Shown: piece by piece, positions 5,997 through 7,633 of the stretch | How positions within the stretch are numbered: the stretch's first letter is position 1 | Layout of the letters: every line of letters starts with the position of its first letter | Origin: JALYSX01 sp036510515 | GTDB taxonomy: Bacteria > Vulcanimicrobiota > Vulcanimicrobiia > Vulcanimicrobiales > Vulcanimicrobiaceae | Length of the DNA: 7,633 bases | Assembly (NCBI GenBank): GCA_036510515.1 | Contig: DATCDS010000119.1 | Coordinates: 1-7,633 of the forward strand | Reading direction: 5' to 3' | Program-made: the position numbers and the translations under genes | Notes under the pieces: model-generated | The model's input: only the letters and a program-made list of their open reading frames with translations | The model's database searches: none | Told to the model about the DNA's origin: nothing

Positions 5997-7493
5997 ATGG
6001 GAGCACCGATGCCGATCGCGCTTACCGTGAGAAGATGCGTCTGCGTAGCCTTTTTGTCTGTGGCCCTATTTCTATCGTGGGCGGCATCGGATCGAGCAAT
6101 TGCGCAGGTCCGTATCACACCTACCGCCCACCCCGCCCCTGCCGTCGATCCCAAAATCGAAGCTCGCGCGAAAGAGTGGCTTTGGCGTCTTCAAACGGGG
6201 AGGCTTGACCGGTCGCAGCTCAACGCGCGTTCCAATGCCGCGGCCACGCCCGCGCTCATCAAGGATGCGGCCGCAACGTATGGACCGTTGGGTCCCGCCA
6301 CCGCTTTCTCGTTCTTGACCTCGTATACGGAAGTCGGTCCGGTGACGCACGCCCGCTATCTGTTTTACTCATTTCTGGCAACGTTTCGAGAGCGGCAAAG
6401 CGTCTTTCAGCTCGTGCTCGATGGCAACGGAAAGATTGCCGGGATTTTTATTTTGCCCTACACACCGCATCTCAGTGCAAACCGGCTACTGCCAGCCCTC
6501 CGTGCGGAATTGTTGAAAGATACCAACGCGGGTCAGTTCTCCGGAGCGGTGATGGTTGCCAAAGACGGGAAGGCGGTCTTCGATCGCGCCTACGGTCTTG
6601 CCGACCGCGGCCGCCGGATTCCAAATACGGTTGGGACCCGGTTTCGGATCGGCTCGATGAACAAGATGTTCACGGCAGTGGCGGTCTTGCAACTCGTGCA
6701 GGCGGGCAAAATCGATTTAAAGGCGCCGTTGGGAACGTACCTGACCGCCTATCCGAATAAAGACGTTTCGTCTAGGGTCACGATCCACCAGCTGCTCACG
6801 CATACCGGCGGAACCGGCGACATCTTCGGCCCGGAATTCGACGCGCATCGCTTGCAACTGCGCACGCTCGACGACTACGTGAATCTTTACGGCAAGCGTG
6901 GACTTGCGTTCAAGCCTGGGAGCCGGTACGAATACAGCAACTATGGCTACATTTTGCTCGGCGTCGTGATCGAGAAAGTGAGCGGCCAGAGCTACTACGA
7001 CTATGTACGCGAGCACATTTACGATCCGGCGGGGATGACGTCGACGGGCTCCGAGGCGGAAGATCAGATGCTTGCGGGTCGCAGCGTGGGTTATACCGCC
7101 GGGAAAGGCACGTTGGTTGCGAACACGGATACGCTTCCGTATCGGGGAACGTCGGCGGGCGGCGGCTATTCCACGGTGGACGACCTCCTGCGCTTTGCTA
7201 ACGCACTAGAGTACGACAAACTCCTCGACGCGCTGCACACCCAATTGCTCACCACCGGAAAAGTTAGCGTGCCTAGTACTTCGGATAACCCCCGCCACTA
7301 TGCGTACGGCTTCATGGACCAAGAGATTGGCGGAACTCGCTGCTTTGGCCACGACGGCGGGGCGCCCGGTATGAATGGCGATCTGGAAATTTGCCCCGCG
7401 GCCGGCTATGTGATTGCGGTGCTCGCCAACATGGATCCACCCGCCGCCGAACTGATATCGGGCTTCATCACAAATAGCCTACCCTCGAGGTGA
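5997..7493 (+). CDS. Exported serine hydrolase, class C beta-lactamase / DD-peptidase type, with N-terminal accessory domain
   Basis: The 498-residue protein belongs to the serine beta-lactamase-like family (Pfam Beta-lactamase), which includes esterases, DD-peptidases and peptide hydrolases; the substrate cannot be read from the sequence. An N-terminal signal peptide is clear: RR near residue 12, a hydrophobic run at about 15-30 and a cleavage site AIA|Q at 36-37, with no lipobox, so the product should be released to the cell exterior or periplasm. Residues about 50-155 form a separate domain (RAKEWLWRLQTGRLD through LDGNGKIAGIFILP), resembling the small NTF2/DUF3887-like domain often placed before such hydrolases. 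The catalytic domain carries SMNK (Ser220, Lys223), YSN (313-315) and the third motif HDG in GHDGGAPG (451-458). The ending AVLANMDPPAAELI is typical, so the C-terminus is complete although an insertion sequence seems to start right after the stop. The gene is visibly richer in A/T codons than its neighbours, which hints at separate acquisition. It follows the deaminase by 46 bases on the same strand. Confidence 0.9.
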   Translation: MGAPMPIALTVRRCVCVAFLSVALFLSWAASDRAIAQVRITPTAHPAPAVDPKIEARAKEWLWRLQTGRLDRSQLNARSNAAATPALIKDAAATYGPLGPATAFSFLTSYTEVGPVTHARYLFYSFLATFRERQSVFQLVLDGNGKIAGIFILPYTPHLSANRLLPALRAELLKDTNAGQFSGAVMVAKDGKAVFDRAYGLADRGRRIPNTVGTRFRIGSMNKMFTAVAVLQLVQAGKIDLKAPLGTYLTAYPNKDVSSRVTIHQLLTHTGGTGDIFGPEFDAHRLQLRTLDDYVNLYGKRGLAFKPGSRYEYSNYGYILLGVVIEKVSGQSYYDYVREHIYDPAGMTSTGSEAEDQMLAGRSVGYTAGKGTLVANTDTLPYRGTSAGGGYSTVDDLLRFANALEYDKLLDALHTQLLTTGKVSVPSTSDNPRHYAYGFMDQEIGGTRCFGHDGGAPGMNGDLEICPAAGYVIAVLANMDPPAAELISGFITNSLPSR

Positions 7494-7494
7494 T

Positions 7495-7520
7495 TGAAGC
7501 TGGCTCGGTCCGGTGGACAG
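7495..7520. mobile_element. Probable terminal end of an IS3-family insertion sequence
   Basis: The sequence from 7495 begins TGAAGC and carries TGGACA at element bases 20-25, the same offset that I recall for the end of IS3 itself. The transposase stop codon lies just inside, at 7535-7537. A terminus beginning at 7491 (TGATTG) is the alternative. The other end and any target duplication are outside the window, so the exact boundary is an inference. Confidence 0.5.
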
Positions 7521-7534
7521 TATTTCATTGGACA

Positions 7535-7633
7535 TCAGGCGGCTTGATTCCGTCGTTCGAACTCGGCTGGGGATAACATGCCGAGTGCGGTGTGCCGGCG
7601 GTGCGGGTTGTACCAGCCGTTGATGAACTCGAA
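7535..7633 (-). CDS. IS3-family transposase (OrfB, integrase core), C-terminal 32 residues only
   Basis: On the minus strand the window's right edge opens in a frame reading FEFINGWYNPHRRHTALGML and then SPAEFERRNQAA before a TGA at 7537-7535. WYNPHRRH, followed by an LG-LSPAEFE stretch, is the hallmark C-terminus of the DDE transposase (rve domain) of IS3-family elements such as IS3 and IS2. The catalytic D, D and E residues would lie further right, outside the window, as would OrfA and its programmed frameshift. Whether the copy is intact cannot be judged. It converges on the serine hydrolase gene, with 41 bases between the two stop codons. Confidence 0.88.
   Translation of the reverse strand, partial: FEFINGWYNPHRRHTALGMLSPAEFERRNQAA

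Overview
The window looks like a piece of a GC-rich bacterial chromosome. GuaA is a single fused polypeptide (amidotransferase, ATP pyrophosphatase and dimerisation domains together), the bacterial arrangement; many archaea split it. The same operon, however, carries a PurP-type formate ligase, a purine enzyme best known from archaea. Four of the six genes whose starts lie inside the window begin with GTG. The combination would fit a poorly cultured high-GC phylum such as Eremiobacterota (WPS-2), but that placement is a low-confidence inference from gene content, not something the sequence proves.

Layout. Positions 4366 down to 1 (minus strand) hold a tightly packed run purP-tpx-guaA-purD, with gaps of 27, 7 and 10 bases, almost certainly one transcript. 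purD runs off the left edge. PurP, GuaA and PurD belong to purine nucleotide synthesis: PurD makes GAR early in the pathway, PurP would formylate AICAR with free formate near the end of the IMP branch, and GuaA turns XMP into GMP. Tpx, a thiol peroxidase, is embedded among them and lacks the usual resolving cysteine.

Positions 4367-4594 are the divergent control region between purP and the gene to its right. It contains six copies of a short motif around ATGGCG, of which the right-hand four form nested inverted repeats. Positions 4595-5950 (plus strand) encode an amidohydrolase that closely resembles 8-oxoguanine deaminase. A peroxidase in a purine operon and an oxidised-purine deaminase transcribed away from it together suggest a link between purine supply and oxidative damage; this is a hypothesis from context.

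Positions 5997-7493 (plus strand) encode an exported serine hydrolase of the class C beta-lactamase / DD-peptidase type, with an extra N-terminal domain and visibly lower GC than its neighbours. Immediately after its stop codon lies what looks like the terminus of an IS3-family insertion sequence, whose transposase enters from the right edge on the minus strand (7535-7633).

No tRNA, rRNA, CRISPR array, riboswitch or convincing rho-independent terminator was recognised. The most unusual items are the bacterial PurP with an altered nucleotide-binding loop, the single-cysteine Tpx, and the nested repeat cluster in the divergent promoter region.
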